Source: Thermovenabulum sp049701175 (GTDB lineage: Bacteria > Bacillota > Thermosediminibacteria > Thermosediminibacterales > Thermosediminibacteraceae). From it: a DNA stretch of 64,000 bases. The notes under the pieces are model-generated. The model did not search any database, was not told the origin of the DNA, and worked only from the letters and a program-made list of their open reading frames with translations. Below are positions 51,668 to 60,588 of this stretch, one piece after another. A program made the position numbers and the translations under genes. The DNA lies in NCBI RefSeq assembly GCF_049701175.1, contig NZ_JBNATW010000004.1, positions 45,743 through 109,742 of the forward strand. Direction: 5' to 3'. How positions within the stretch are numbered: the stretch's first letter is position 1; every line of letters starts with the position of its first letter.

Positions 51668-52456
51668 ATGATAAGTCATAACCGGATAAAAAGATATATT
51701 ATATTATTAATGCTGTCTATACTTCTGTTGCAGACTCCATATTTTTTAGGCAAAGCAGATGCAGCAGAAGAAGAAAATATAAAATTAATTCAAACTAAAA
51801 TAGTAAAGGTATTAGACGGTGATACAGTCAATGCAAAAATAGGAACAAAAACAGTAACAATAAGGCTGATAGGAGTCAACTGTCCGGAAATAGAACACAA
51901 ATCTTTGAAGATAAAAGAACAACCATACGGTAAAAAAGCAATGGAATATACGAAAAAAGTATTATACGGAAAAACAGTATATATACAAAAAGATGTACAA
52001 GAAAAAGACAAATATGGAAGATTACTTGGATATATCTGGCTAAGCAAACCAAAAAATGATAGCGAAGAGGAAATAAAGAGCAAGATGTTTAATGCACAGC
52101 TTTTGTTAAACGGTTATGCACAAGTGATGACAGTACCTCCGAATGTCAGATATGCAGACTATTTTGTAAAATACGAAAGAATTGCAAGAGAAAACAAAAG
52201 AGGTTTATGGTCGGACGAAAATATAGAGAAACCAAACAGCGGATATGATAAAGCAAAAGAAGAAAAAACAGCTGAAACAATTAAAAACATTAATAAAAAT
52301 CAATATAAGTATATAGGCAACAGTAATACAAAAAAGTTTCATTATCCCTCTTGTAAATGGGCTAAAGAAATAAAACCAAGCAACATCGTGTATTTCTCTA
52401 CAAGAGAACAAGCAATAAAAGCAGGATATAACCCATGTAAAGTATGTTATCCTTAA
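51668..52456 (+). CDS. Exported thermonuclease (SNase-like) with metal-binding C-terminus
   Basis: 262 residues. A signal peptide (about 8-32) precedes a staphylococcal-nuclease OB fold: VLDGDTV (D52), IRLIGVNCPE (R66, E74) and DKYGRLLGYIWL. The C-terminal 45 residues (KKFHYPSCKWAK, then YNPCKVCYP) are the Ada-like small metal-binding domain often fused to such nucleases. It may degrade extracellular DNA or remodel the cell surface. AGAGGG precedes ATG 51668. Independent of the T4SS operon, which starts downstream. Confidence 0.88.
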   Translation: MISHNRIKRYIILLMLSILLLQTPYFLGKADAAEEENIKLIQTKIVKVLDGDTVNAKIGTKTVTIRLIGVNCPEIEHKSLKIKEQPYGKKAMEYTKKVLYGKTVYIQKDVQEKDKYGRLLGYIWLSKPKNDSEEEIKSKMFNAQLLLNGYAQVMTVPPNVRYADYFVKYERIARENKRGLWSDENIEKPNSGYDKAKEEKTAETIKNINKNQYKYIGNSNTKKFHYPSCKWAKEIKPSNIVYFSTREQAIKAGYNPCKVCYP

Positions 52457-52493
52457 AACTCAAAAACAAAATATAGGAAAATAAACAAGGGTA

Positions 52494-52522
52494 TTGTCTT
52501 TTTAAATAAAATGCATTATAAT
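52494..52522 (+). promoter_or_regulatory. Promoter of the T4SS operon
   Basis: TTGTCT (52494-52499) and TATAAT (52517-52522), spacing 17, followed by a leader with a 19-nt motif copy and an attenuator-like hairpin. Confidence 0.6.
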
Positions 52523-52552
52523 GGAAGTGGGGAAGATGTAAAAAAAAATCCA

Positions 52553-52571
52553 GAACAAAAAAGACTACAAA
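52553..52571 (+). promoter_or_regulatory. Copy 4 of the recurrent 19-nt leader motif
   Basis: GAACAAAAAAGACTACAAA, identical to copy 2 (13115), 30 bases after the -10 box. Confidence 0.55.
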
Positions 52572-52591
52572 TGAGAAATTAAAAAAGGGAA

Positions 52592-52633
52592 AAACAAAGA
52601 GGAGGAATAAAAACCTTCTCTTTGTTTTTTTTA
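52592..52633 (+). terminator. Attenuator-like terminator of the T4SS leader
   Basis: AAACAAAGAG (52592-52601) pairs with CTCTTTGTTT (52618-52627), followed by T-run. A GGAGG in the loop resembles a ribosome site. It lies between the promoter and the first transfer gene. Confidence 0.7.
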
Positions 52634-52763
52634 TTATTTAAAAAGCAGAAAAAATTATAAGGGCAGAAAAAGGCATGAAAGGAGGAATTTAAACTAAAAG
52701 ATCCCTTAAATACGCTTATCATAATATTAATCAAATAAATAAAATAAAAAGGAGGTAGATATT

Positions 52764-53093
52764 TTGGAGAAGAAGACGGTAACAATAAGAGAAGGTGGTT
52801 ATCGGGCATTAGCCTCTGCTATAATATTGCAGGCAATAGAAGACATAGTAATGGCTAATGTGCCCGAAAAAGAAAGAAATGAGGCCATGAAGTTTTTTGA
52901 AGATTCATGGTTTGAATTTATCTCAGAGGCATTAGGGTATAACTCTGAAGAAATAAGAAGAAGGCTATACAATCAAATAGCGGAAGAATATTTATCAAGG
53001 AAATACAGAAAGACAAAATCAAAAGCAAATTATTACTATGCAAAAGCAATGCTTTCTGAAATAAAAAAGAAGAAAATTTCAAATTGCTATTAA
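52764..53093 (+). CDS. Conserved hypothetical at the head of the T4SS block
   Basis: 109 residues, helical and charged (ALASAIILQAIEDIVMANVP, FEDSWFEFISEALGY). Start is TTG 52764 after AATAAAAAGGAGGTAG. The upstream promoter and leader (52494-52633) suggest it is the first gene of the transfer operon. No family recognised. Confidence 0.55.
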   Translation: MEKKTVTIREGGYRALASAIILQAIEDIVMANVPEKERNEAMKFFEDSWFEFISEALGYNSEEIRRRLYNQIAEEYLSRKYRKTKSKANYYYAKAMLSEIKKKKISNCY

Positions 53094-53125
53094 TATAAAA
53101 ATCTAAAAGGAAGGGGAAGACTTTT

Positions 53126-53515
53126 ATGAAACGGAAAAAAATAATTAAAACCCTTGCATTATTTTTTATTTTATTATTAATAATCGGCATCTGTGGGACA
53201 GCATTAGCAGACGGTACTAATAACAATCAAATCAAAGGGAATGTTTCCACCGGCGATGATGGAATAAATGCAAACAAGGGATTGCAAGATATAGCAGACT
53301 TTCTATCAAAGTTATTAACAGCCTTTTCTGCTTTTGGAGGAATTGTAATAGTTTTTGCATTTGTATACAACGGTTACAAACTTGTAGTTGCACATGATCC
53401 GCAGGCAAGGGCTTATGCAATGCACAATTTTATATACATAGTAATAGGAGGGCTAATAATATTTGGGGCAAGAACATTAGCAGCAGTATTAAAAAATGTG
53501 TCGTCAATGATGTAG
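53126..53515 (+). CDS. VirB2/TrbC-like pilin-type membrane protein
   Basis: 129 residues. A signal peptide (about 10-30, ending ALADG), then two hydrophobic helices (about 65-88 and 103-120) separated by a short loop (HDPQARAYAMHNF). This matches the VirB2/TrbC pilin-like subunit of Gram-positive T4SS. AAAGGAAGGGGAAG precedes ATG 53126. A second protein of the same type lies at 62379. Confidence 0.75.
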   Translation: MKRKKIIKTLALFFILLLIIGICGTALADGTNNNQIKGNVSTGDDGINANKGLQDIADFLSKLLTAFSAFGGIVIVFAFVYNGYKLVVAHDPQARAYAMHNFIYIVIGGLIIFGARTLAAVLKNVSSMM

Positions 53516-53624
53516 AATCATAAACAATACGAAACGGCAGAAAACTTTTGAGATATAAAAAGGAATTAGATAAAGCAGACAAGAGATTGCATTATATAAA
53601 ATACAGAAAAGGGGCAGTAATGTT

Positions 53625-53885
53625 ATGATAAAGGTATCAGCCAAAACAAATCCTGTAAAGCTGGCAAGATACATTATAAAAGAGATAAGAGATGACGGGA
53701 TAGAAATACGTGCAGCAGGGGCCTCAGCAGTAAACAATACTATTAAGGCCGTAATTATTGCTCAGAAAATGGTGGACAGAAACATATATGTTGTCCCAAG
53801 TTTTCAGGAAGGGAAAGGGCGAAATGATATAAGTAAAGTGATAAAAATAATCGTAAAAGAAAAAACTAAAGAAAGGAGGAAATAG
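53625..53885 (+). CDS. SpoVS-like (Alba-type) protein
   Basis: 86 residues, a full-length match to stage V sporulation protein S: VSAKTNPVKLARYIIKEIRDD, IEIRAAGASAVNNTIKAV and VVPSFQEG with a basic end. SpoVS has an Alba-like nucleic-acid-binding fold. AAAGGGGCAG precedes ATG 53625. It is odd to find it inside a T4SS operon; it could bind the transferred DNA or be a regulator. Confidence 0.85.
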   Translation: MIKVSAKTNPVKLARYIIKEIRDDGIEIRAAGASAVNNTIKAVIIAQKMVDRNIYVVPSFQEGKGRNDISKVIKIIVKEKTKERRK

Positions 53886-53944
53886 GATAAACTGCCACTC
53901 TGCTACGAAAAAACGATATGAGTGGCAGTTTATTTATTATAATG
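53874..53944 (+). promoter_or_regulatory. Hairpin between ribosome site and start codon (PrgI gene)
   Basis: AGGAGG (53874-53879) is 62 bases from ATG 53942. Between them TAAACTGCCACTC (53888-53900) pairs perfectly with GAGTGGCAGTTTA (53920-53932), with a 19-base loop. The start codon lies in TTATTATAATGAGAG. Confidence 0.7.
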
Positions 53945-54226
53945 AGAGTATACAAAGTCCCAATAATTCTTAATGAGGAAAGAAAATTGTTTGGAGGAAT
54001 ATTATCGATAAGACAGCTGACATATTTGCTAATAGGGCTTTTTGCAAACTATTTTATCTTCAAGGGGTTTGGGGTATACGGGATACTGCCATCACTGATA
54101 ATAACGGTGTTTGTACTATTGTTGACATTTTACAAAATTTCCAAATATGACATTAACTTTGACAAATATATAGTCTTAAAGTTTAAATATCTATTAAAAC
54201 AAAAAACATATCTATACAAGAAGTAA
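53942..54226 (+). CDS. PrgI/VirB3-family T4SS membrane protein
   Basis: 94 residues. MRVYKVPIILNEERKLFGGI is the typical PrgI start; two hydrophobic helices (about 28-45 and 49-66) and a basic end follow. PrgI is the Gram-positive VirB3 homologue that partners VirB4. I chose ATG 53942, by the family start, over an in-frame ATG at 53918 that lies within the stem of a hairpin. VirB4 genes follow. Confidence 0.85.
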   Translation: MRVYKVPIILNEERKLFGGILSIRQLTYLLIGLFANYFIFKGFGVYGILPSLIITVFVLLLTFYKISKYDINFDKYIVLKFKYLLKQKTYLYKK

Positions 54227-54246
54227 TAGAAAGGCGGTAGAGCAGG

Positions 54247-54999
54247 TTGTTAGACATTATTTCCAATATCATTTTTTACTTAATGATAGCAGTACTAGCA
54301 TTAGGGTTCCCTGCAATAATTTATCTATCAAAGAAAAATAAAGATGGCCAAAACAGCATGATAGAAAAAAAGAAAAATGATAAACAAGGGAAAAACGCAC
54401 AAGAGTTTGCTGAGATAAAGGACATTAAAGACGGCATCATCATAATGGAAGATAATAGGTATTCGATGATATTAGAGGTTAGCGGATTTATTAATTTTAT
54501 GCTTTTATCGGGTTCTGAGCAAGAAAAAATGGAAGCAAGTTTTAGAAGTCTAATGGGTTCAATAAATTTCCCAGTTCAGTTTTATTCGCAAACAAGGCTA
54601 TTAGATTTATCGAAAGAAATAGAAGGGATGAGAGCAAGACTCAATCAATTAAATGAAAAAATGAAGGAATATGCAGGTGAATTAATCGGATATTTAAATA
54701 AGCTTCAATCTACAAAAACAATACTTGTAAGAAATAATTACATAGTGCTTTCGTGCATTGCATCTTCATATGAAGAAGCGTTAAGAGAACTAACTCGCAG
54801 AAAAGAAATAATAGAGATGGAAGTAAATAAATGGTTAAACTGCAATATGCTTAATACACCGCAGGTAATGGAAGTATTGCAAATATTTATGAATAAAGAA
54901 AAAGCCTTATCAAACAAAATAGAAGACGCATTGAATCTTGGCCATTATGATTATGTAGTAAGGAGTGTCGGAATAAATGAAATTATTGGGAAAGCATAA
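54247..54999 (+). CDS. Membrane-anchored VirB4 N-terminal-like (TraC-type) protein
   Basis: 250 residues. One N-terminal helix (about 7-27), then a domain with IKDGIIIMEDNRYSMILEVSG, LMGSINFPVQFYSQTR and a long helical stretch. These segments resemble the N-terminal domain of conjugative VirB4/TraC proteins, encoded here as a separate gene. Its end overlaps the start of the VirB4 ATPase (54977) by 23 bases, so they are coupled. TTG 54247 follows GGCGG. Confidence 0.7.
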   Translation: MLDIISNIIFYLMIAVLALGFPAIIYLSKKNKDGQNSMIEKKKNDKQGKNAQEFAEIKDIKDGIIIMEDNRYSMILEVSGFINFMLLSGSEQEKMEASFRSLMGSINFPVQFYSQTRLLDLSKEIEGMRARLNQLNEKMKEYAGELIGYLNKLQSTKTILVRNNYIVLSCIASSYEEALRELTRRKEIIEMEVNKWLNCNMLNTPQVMEVLQIFMNKEKALSNKIEDALNLGHYDYVVRSVGINEIIGKA

Positions 55000-56824
55000 A
55001 AAGGAAAAAGAAATTGTAGATGTTGAGGAAAAAAGAGCAATGAATAAAGGGGTAACAACGATACTGGACACGATATCTCCCGATGGAGTTTTAATAACAC
55101 CAAGCTACATACAACTCAGCAGCAACAGGTATGTAAAGTCATTTTTTGTAAGTGAAGTTCCTTCGACTGTATTCGTAGGCTGGCTTGACGAATTATATCT
55201 ATTTGGGGACGTAGACATAAGCATATATGTTTACCCATACCCTAACAGAGAAGCAATAAAAGACTTAACCCAAAAAATAGAAGACCTTATGGCACAGCAA
55301 ATACTTGATGAACGGCGTGGAGACTATACAAATGCATCATTAACTAAAATAACATTGGAAGACGCATGGAGATTAAGGGAAGAAATACAAACTAACAGAA
55401 ACAAAATGTATAACGTAACTATACTATTTACAATTGCAGCAAAAACACCTGAAGAATTGGAGCGGAAATCAAAAATTATAGAAGAGCGTTTAGGCGGTAT
55501 GGCAATAAACATAAGAGAGGCATTTCTACGGCAGGATGATTGTCTCAAAAGCGTAATGCCTTTGGGCAATAACAAGATGCTAGACATATACAGAAACTAT
55601 GATTTGGGTGCAGCCACATCTTTACTTCCTTTCAACAATGCGGATATTACGCATGAAGGAGGGGTTTATTTAGGTCTAAATATTACTACCGGTGCTCCTG
55701 TATTTTTCAATCCATTCAACAAAAAGATACTTCCAAATCCGCATTTGGGAGTAATTGCCACTACCGGAGCAGGGAAAACGACATTTTTAAAGCTATACAC
55801 ATCAAGAAGTGCCATATATGGGATAAAGACTGTATTTATAGATGTTGAAAATGAATTTGGCAAGATGGTAGAAAACCTTGGAGGAGTACACGTTAAACTT
55901 TCGCCTAATGAGGCAGGATATATAAATCCCTTTGAGATAGAAGAAGATTACGATGATGATACAAGAAAATCATTTGTCAATTTAAGACAGAAAATAGCTG
56001 ACTTAAAGGGATTATTTTCTGTAATGATAGAAGGGCAGAACGCACAGCTAACACCTATAGAAAGTGTAATTATAGAGGACACAATAAGAGAAGAATACGA
56101 AGCTATCGGTATAACAACTGATCCAGAATCTCTGTATGAATACAGATCAGAAGTTAGAGATGGTGTATATACTGCAGGCAAAGTAAAGAAAAAAATGCCG
56201 ACAATCAGTTCGTTTTATGAAAGGTTAAAAACGAAAGGTGAAGGAGCAGAAAGGCTTGTAAAATTGCTGAAGCAATATCTAAAAGACGGATCATTGGGTT
56301 TATTTGATGGTGAAACAAAAATAGACTTAAAGGACGCAACAATGATAAGCTTTGATATATCAAAGCTGGAAGAAAAATTTATGAAACCTTTTGCAATGTA
56401 TGTCATACTGCAATGGATATGGGAAAAATTTGTGAAGAAAGATAAAGGAACAAAAAAAATGGTAGTAGTAGATGAAGCATGGATGTTTATGAAGCATCAG
56501 GACACGGCAAACTTTTTGGAAGACATGGCAAGAAGGGCAAGGAAAAGAGGGTGCAGCTTGGTAGTATCAACTCAAAACTTCAGAGAATTCACAAACAGCG
56601 AGCAGGGAATTGCGGTTATAACCAACTTAGGCAGCTTGCTTTTTATGCAGCATACAAAAGAGGAAGTGGACATTGTAGGGGAAACATTTAAATTATCAGA
56701 AGGGCAAAAGGCCTTTTTAGAAACGGCAAGAGTAGGAGAAGCATTGTTGAGGGCTGGCAAGCAAACAGCAGCGATTCATATAGTCCCATCAAATTTTGAG
56801 AGAAAGCACATATTGGGGTGGTGA
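54977..56824 (+). CDS. VirB4-type conjugation ATPase
   Basis: 615 residues. Walker A TTGAGKT (262-268) in GVIATTGAGKTTFLKLY and Walker B VVVDEAWMFMK with D499 and E500; other hallmarks are YINPFEI, RRARKRGCSLVVSTQNF and a central DVENEF. It powers assembly of the T4SS channel and substrate transfer. ATG 54977 overlaps the previous gene. Confidence 0.93.
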   Translation: MKLLGKHKKEKEIVDVEEKRAMNKGVTTILDTISPDGVLITPSYIQLSSNRYVKSFFVSEVPSTVFVGWLDELYLFGDVDISIYVYPYPNREAIKDLTQKIEDLMAQQILDERRGDYTNASLTKITLEDAWRLREEIQTNRNKMYNVTILFTIAAKTPEELERKSKIIEERLGGMAINIREAFLRQDDCLKSVMPLGNNKMLDIYRNYDLGAATSLLPFNNADITHEGGVYLGLNITTGAPVFFNPFNKKILPNPHLGVIATTGAGKTTFLKLYTSRSAIYGIKTVFIDVENEFGKMVENLGGVHVKLSPNEAGYINPFEIEEDYDDDTRKSFVNLRQKIADLKGLFSVMIEGQNAQLTPIESVIIEDTIREEYEAIGITTDPESLYEYRSEVRDGVYTAGKVKKKMPTISSFYERLKTKGEGAERLVKLLKQYLKDGSLGLFDGETKIDLKDATMISFDISKLEEKFMKPFAMYVILQWIWEKFVKKDKGTKKMVVVDEAWMFMKHQDTANFLEDMARRARKRGCSLVVSTQNFREFTNSEQGIAVITNLGSLLFMQHTKEEVDIVGETFKLSEGQKAFLETARVGEALLRAGKQTAAIHIVPSNFERKHILGW

Positions 56825-56830
56825 AACAAT

Positions 56831-57310
56831 ATGTCGCAATTGTTAGAGCTTTATATATGGTATTTGATGATAAATTTTACTGTATACTTTTGTTATAAAA
56901 ATTTTATAAAATTTAAAATGAAAATAGGAAGTTGGTGGCAAAACATTAATATTATAGCAATATCATTAGTTGAAGCAATTTTGATAACAATTTTATTAAC
57001 CTTTGTTACATTGTTAATATTTTTTTTAATAATGGTAATTAAAGACGGAATACTTAAAAGAGCGAAGATTAAAAAATACAACGTAAAAAGTAACGATAAT
57101 AAACATACCGCACCAATAGCCATATCTAATATAGAATTCGACAACGGAATTACGATAAAACCTCGCATACTCTACATAAAAGATAAAGGAGAATATCGTA
57201 TATATCTTCCCCTTGAAGAAAGATTAGATACAGAAAAATATAAGTTATTTCTTTTCCACAAAAAGAAAATACAAGAAATATTAGAAACTTACGTCAAAGA
57301 TAAAAAATAA
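56831..57310 (+). CDS. Membrane protein of the T4SS block
   Basis: 159 residues with two or three hydrophobic helices in the first 75 and a soluble beta-rich C-terminus (ISNIEFDNGITIKPRI, then GEYRIYLPLEER). ATG 56831 follows GGGGTGGTGAAAC; it starts six bases after the VirB4 stop. Probably an accessory part of the secretion channel. No family recognised. Confidence 0.55.
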   Translation: MSQLLELYIWYLMINFTVYFCYKNFIKFKMKIGSWWQNINIIAISLVEAILITILLTFVTLLIFFLIMVIKDGILKRAKIKKYNVKSNDNKHTAPIAISNIEFDNGITIKPRILYIKDKGEYRIYLPLEERLDTEKYKLFLFHKKKIQEILETYVKDKK

Positions 57311-57377
57311 ATTTTATACAAATTTTTAAAATAAGAAGGAGGTGAAAAAACAATAGAAAGAAGGTGTTCCGCTCACA

Positions 57378-57488
57378 ATGAAAACAGTTTACGAAATAGC
57401 ATTATTTATATTAAAAATCATAGCCGGAGAAATAATAGAGTACTATGCGGAAAAATACATAAGAAAGATAATAGACAGAAGCAAATAG
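57378..57488 (+). CDS. 36-residue peptide, possibly membrane-associated
   Basis: ATG 57378 encodes MKTVYEIALFILKIIAGEII followed by EYYAEKYIRKIID and RSK. The N-terminus is very like that of the AAA ATPase gene 160 bases further (MKIVYEIISFIILIF), so it may be a duplicated membrane-targeting segment. AGAAGGTG lies upstream. Confidence 0.4.
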   Translation: MKTVYEIALFILKIIAGEIIEYYAEKYIRKIIDRSK

Positions 57489-57537
57489 AGAGGAGATGTT
57501 CCTATGAAGGGATTAACAATAAGAAGGAGAATAAGTC

Positions 57538-58530
57538 ATGAAAATTGTTTATGAAATAATATCTTTCATTATTCTCATATTTGTAATACATGCTATTCTA
57601 TCTACCGTTCATTTCCTGCTGGATTTATACGAAATATATACAAAACCCTTTAAAACCAAAATTCTTAATATGTTTAATATTAAACAAAAAGGGAAACATA
57701 AACATAAGGAAGAAAGCAAAAATGCAGGAACAAACAATGCTACAGCACCAGTAGCGACAAATCGTATTACCAATGCTTTTAACTTTTTAATAGGAGTAGA
57801 CGAAGCAGTGGAAAAAATAAAAGACGCATTAGAACTGCCTATAATATATCCGGAAAAAGTAAAAGAGTACAGAATAAAACCAGCAAAAGGCATTTTATTG
57901 TATGGCCCACCCGGTACAGGCAAAACATCAATAGCAAAGGCAACCGCTTTATATTTCGGCTGTACGTTTATATACTTAAAAGCATCTGATTTACTTTCGT
58001 CGAGAGTTGGAGAATCAGAAAAGAACCTATCAAAGTATTTTGAATATGCTAGGGCAAACAAACCAGCAATAATATTTATAGATGAAATAGATACAATTGG
58101 AATGAAAAGGGATGGAATGAATATAAACAGGGCAAGCGACATACTTCTGAACACATTACTTGTGGAAATGGACGGTTTAATAAGTAATGAAGGTATATTC
58201 GTAATAGCGGCGACCAACAGACCGGACATATTAGACGAGGCCTTAACACGTCCCGGAAGATTTGATCATAAAGTTGAACTAAAACTACCCAATAGAGAAT
58301 CAAGGGAAAAATTATTTGTATTATATTTATCCAAGAGACCCTTGGCAGAGACGATAGATGCAAGGTATTTATCAAGAGTAACGGAAGGGTTTTCACCGGC
58401 TGATATAAGGGCGGTGTGCGAAAATGCAGCCGTAAAGGCATTGAAAAGGGAAATAAAAAATACTGCAGAAAAAGGAATAAAAATGGAAGATATAATAGAA
58501 GAAATAAATAAGATTAGAGGGAGCCTTTAA
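57538..58530 (+). CDS. Membrane-anchored AAA+ ATPase (FtsH-like without protease)
   Basis: 330 residues. One N-terminal transmembrane helix (about 7-27), then the AAA core: GPPGTGKT (123-130), IIFIDEID (D182, E183), VIAATNRPDILDEALTRPGRFD with the second region of homology and arginine fingers, and SPADIRAVCENAA. The core is close to FtsH/Cdc48, but the zinc protease domain (HEXXH) is missing. It may extract or unfold a T4SS component. ATG 57538 follows AGGAG. Confidence 0.85.
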   Translation: MKIVYEIISFIILIFVIHAILSTVHFLLDLYEIYTKPFKTKILNMFNIKQKGKHKHKEESKNAGTNNATAPVATNRITNAFNFLIGVDEAVEKIKDALELPIIYPEKVKEYRIKPAKGILLYGPPGTGKTSIAKATALYFGCTFIYLKASDLLSSRVGESEKNLSKYFEYARANKPAIIFIDEIDTIGMKRDGMNINRASDILLNTLLVEMDGLISNEGIFVIAATNRPDILDEALTRPGRFDHKVELKLPNRESREKLFVLYLSKRPLAETIDARYLSRVTEGFSPADIRAVCENAAVKALKREIKNTAEKGIKMEDIIEEINKIRGSL

Positions 58531-58560
58531 AGCCAAAAAAGGTTTTAAAGGCTTTTCGTT
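58522..58560 (+). terminator. Rho-independent terminator overlapping the AAA stop
   Basis: AGCCTTTAAA (58522-58531) pairs with TTTAAAGGCT (58544-58553), followed by TTCGTTTTTTATT. Confidence 0.75.
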
Positions 58561-58603
58561 TTTTATTATAGGTATTATATGAGAAGGGAGGAAAATAAAA
58601 CAA

Positions 58604-60550
58604 ATGACATCTATACTTAAAAAGTATAAAGCAATAGTAATTATTTTTATTCTTATAACGATAGTTCTAAATACTCAGTCTGCTTTAGCGGATGAAACTA
58701 ATTGGAAGATTTATGATGAGAACAGAAAAAATGTAGGGGATATTAATGAGAATATCGTTGTAAGGATTATTGGCGGGTTGTTCAATACAATAGCAAATGG
58801 CATATTGAAATTAACAGAATACGCAGGTTTTTATACGATAGAACAGCTTGTATTCGACGAAGAAGTAGTCATAAAAAACGAAAAAACCGGAGAAATGAAA
58901 AAAATCAAAGCAGACACGGCAGAAGTATTTAACAAAGACGAATGGAATAAGGTAATAAACCCTTTATATCAATTCTTTTTAGTAATTGCAACAGGATTAT
59001 GCGTATATCAGCTTGTAACAATTTTAATAGGTTTTAGGATGGTATCAAACAGCATTTCACCCGGCAAGGTTGCAAGTTTAAGCGAAACATTTTGGAATTT
59101 ACTTGTTGTCATTATATTTATATGGCAAATGCCGACGTTGTTTAAAATGCTTGCGGATTTAAACACAGCATTTATCAATCAAATAAAGGACTACTTGATA
59201 AGAAATGAGTATTACGGGCAGGTAATAACACCGCTTTCAAGCAGCATAACTATGCTGAATCCTTACAATAATTCCATATTAGATGGCTTAATAAAGCTGG
59301 CTTTTGCTGGATTAATGCTTTATATGAACTTTCTTTACATGGTAAGAAAATTCATAATAGGGATATTGCTTATAATATCGCCAATAGTATCATGGGCATG
59401 GATATCAAAAAATACGAGGACACCAGTAATGCTAATGTTGAGCGAAATTATATCAAATACTTTTATGTCTCTTTCACATGCTATAGTATTGCTTTTTTAT
59501 GCACAATTATATGCAGCAAATCCTTATGGACTGCTTTCAACATGGTGGGCAAAGCTATTCACAATAGGGCTTTTAGTGCCAACAGCCTCATTATTAAGAA
59601 GGCTAATAACAGGATGGTTTAACTTAATAGGGGCGAATGAAGAACAATGGGCAGGCCAAGCAATGGCAGGCCTTTCAACACTTGCTACTGTAGGGGCAAT
59701 AATGACAGGAGTAGTTTTGGACAAAACCATGTCATCACCAAAGAAAACGCAGAGAACGAAAATTGAAAACATAGCAAAGGACATACGAAACACACCCGGA
59801 ACAGAGGCAATAGCAACAGCAGGTGAAGAATTTGGAAGCCCTGCAATTAATTCTTTAGGCACAATACGAAAAGGAACGAATCTAATAGATGACGAAGGGG
59901 CTCAAATCATATCAGCCACCGGCGAGCCTTTGCTTCAAAGCGAGAATCTCTCTCCATCTGTTGGGACTCCTTTAAACAAGACTATAGAAAATCTTGCAAC
60001 GGCAACGGAAGCAACAACTGAATCAGAAGCTCCCACAATACAAACGGCACCGTCATATGATCCGTTTAAGGGAGTAGATATAACAAAACTAAAGGTAGCA
60101 ACAGATTTTGATGAAATAATAAATAATTTTGATGATGTAGAAAAAACATTAAAAGAAATGGGATTTAAAGGGACAATAATAAAGGACTTATCAGAAAAAG
60201 AACAAGTAACAGGACTAAGCAAAGAACCCGTAACTAATAAGAAGAACTTATTTGAAAGAATGAGCCCTGTTGCAAAAGATGTAATGCACATAACGGGAAG
60301 AGCAATGGGAAGAACGACAGTTGAAATGATAAAGGCAGCAGCAATAGGTATAGGTACTACAGCAGGGGCGGTATATGGTATGGGTATGGGGAATTCTTCA
60401 TCAATGGCCAAGATGGGATATGATATTTCATTGGCAATAGTGAACAAGGTAGAATCAGGAGTTATACAAGCGAAAGATGTATTCTATATAGCGAGAAATA
60501 GGAGGTTAAATAATAATAATAACATTCCAAACAATATAGAAACACATTAA
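58604..60550 (+). CDS. VirB6/TrbL-type polytopic T4SS protein
   Basis: 648 residues. A signal-like helix (about 10-29, ending SALADE), then six or so transmembrane helices (about 115-345), including GLMLYMNFLYMVRKFIIGIL, LLIISPIVSWAWI and FMSLSHAIVLLFYAQLYA. This polytopic core is the VirB6/TrbL inner-membrane channel element. A long soluble C-terminus (350-648) is Thr/Glu-rich. AGAAGGGAGG precedes ATG 58604. Located between the AAA ATPase and the SLT gene. Confidence 0.85.
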   Translation: MTSILKKYKAIVIIFILITIVLNTQSALADETNWKIYDENRKNVGDINENIVVRIIGGLFNTIANGILKLTEYAGFYTIEQLVFDEEVVIKNEKTGEMKKIKADTAEVFNKDEWNKVINPLYQFFLVIATGLCVYQLVTILIGFRMVSNSISPGKVASLSETFWNLLVVIIFIWQMPTLFKMLADLNTAFINQIKDYLIRNEYYGQVITPLSSSITMLNPYNNSILDGLIKLAFAGLMLYMNFLYMVRKFIIGILLIISPIVSWAWISKNTRTPVMLMLSEIISNTFMSLSHAIVLLFYAQLYAANPYGLLSTWWAKLFTIGLLVPTASLLRRLITGWFNLIGANEEQWAGQAMAGLSTLATVGAIMTGVVLDKTMSSPKKTQRTKIENIAKDIRNTPGTEAIATAGEEFGSPAINSLGTIRKGTNLIDDEGAQIISATGEPLLQSENLSPSVGTPLNKTIENLATATEATTESEAPTIQTAPSYDPFKGVDITKLKVATDFDEIINNFDDVEKTLKEMGFKGTIIKDLSEKEQVTGLSKEPVTNKKNLFERMSPVAKDVMHITGRAMGRTTVEMIKAAAIGIGTTAGAVYGMGMGNSSSMAKMGYDISLAIVNKVESGVIQAKDVFYIARNRRLNNNNNIPNNIETH

Positions 60551-60588
60551 GAGAGGAACAAACATATGACAGAAAGGAGGAATAAACA

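Noticed and set aside
52591..52633. GGAGG in the T4SS leader hairpin considered as a ribosome site for a leader peptide
   Set aside because: No ATG, GTG or TTG follows at usable distance; it lies in a terminator loop.
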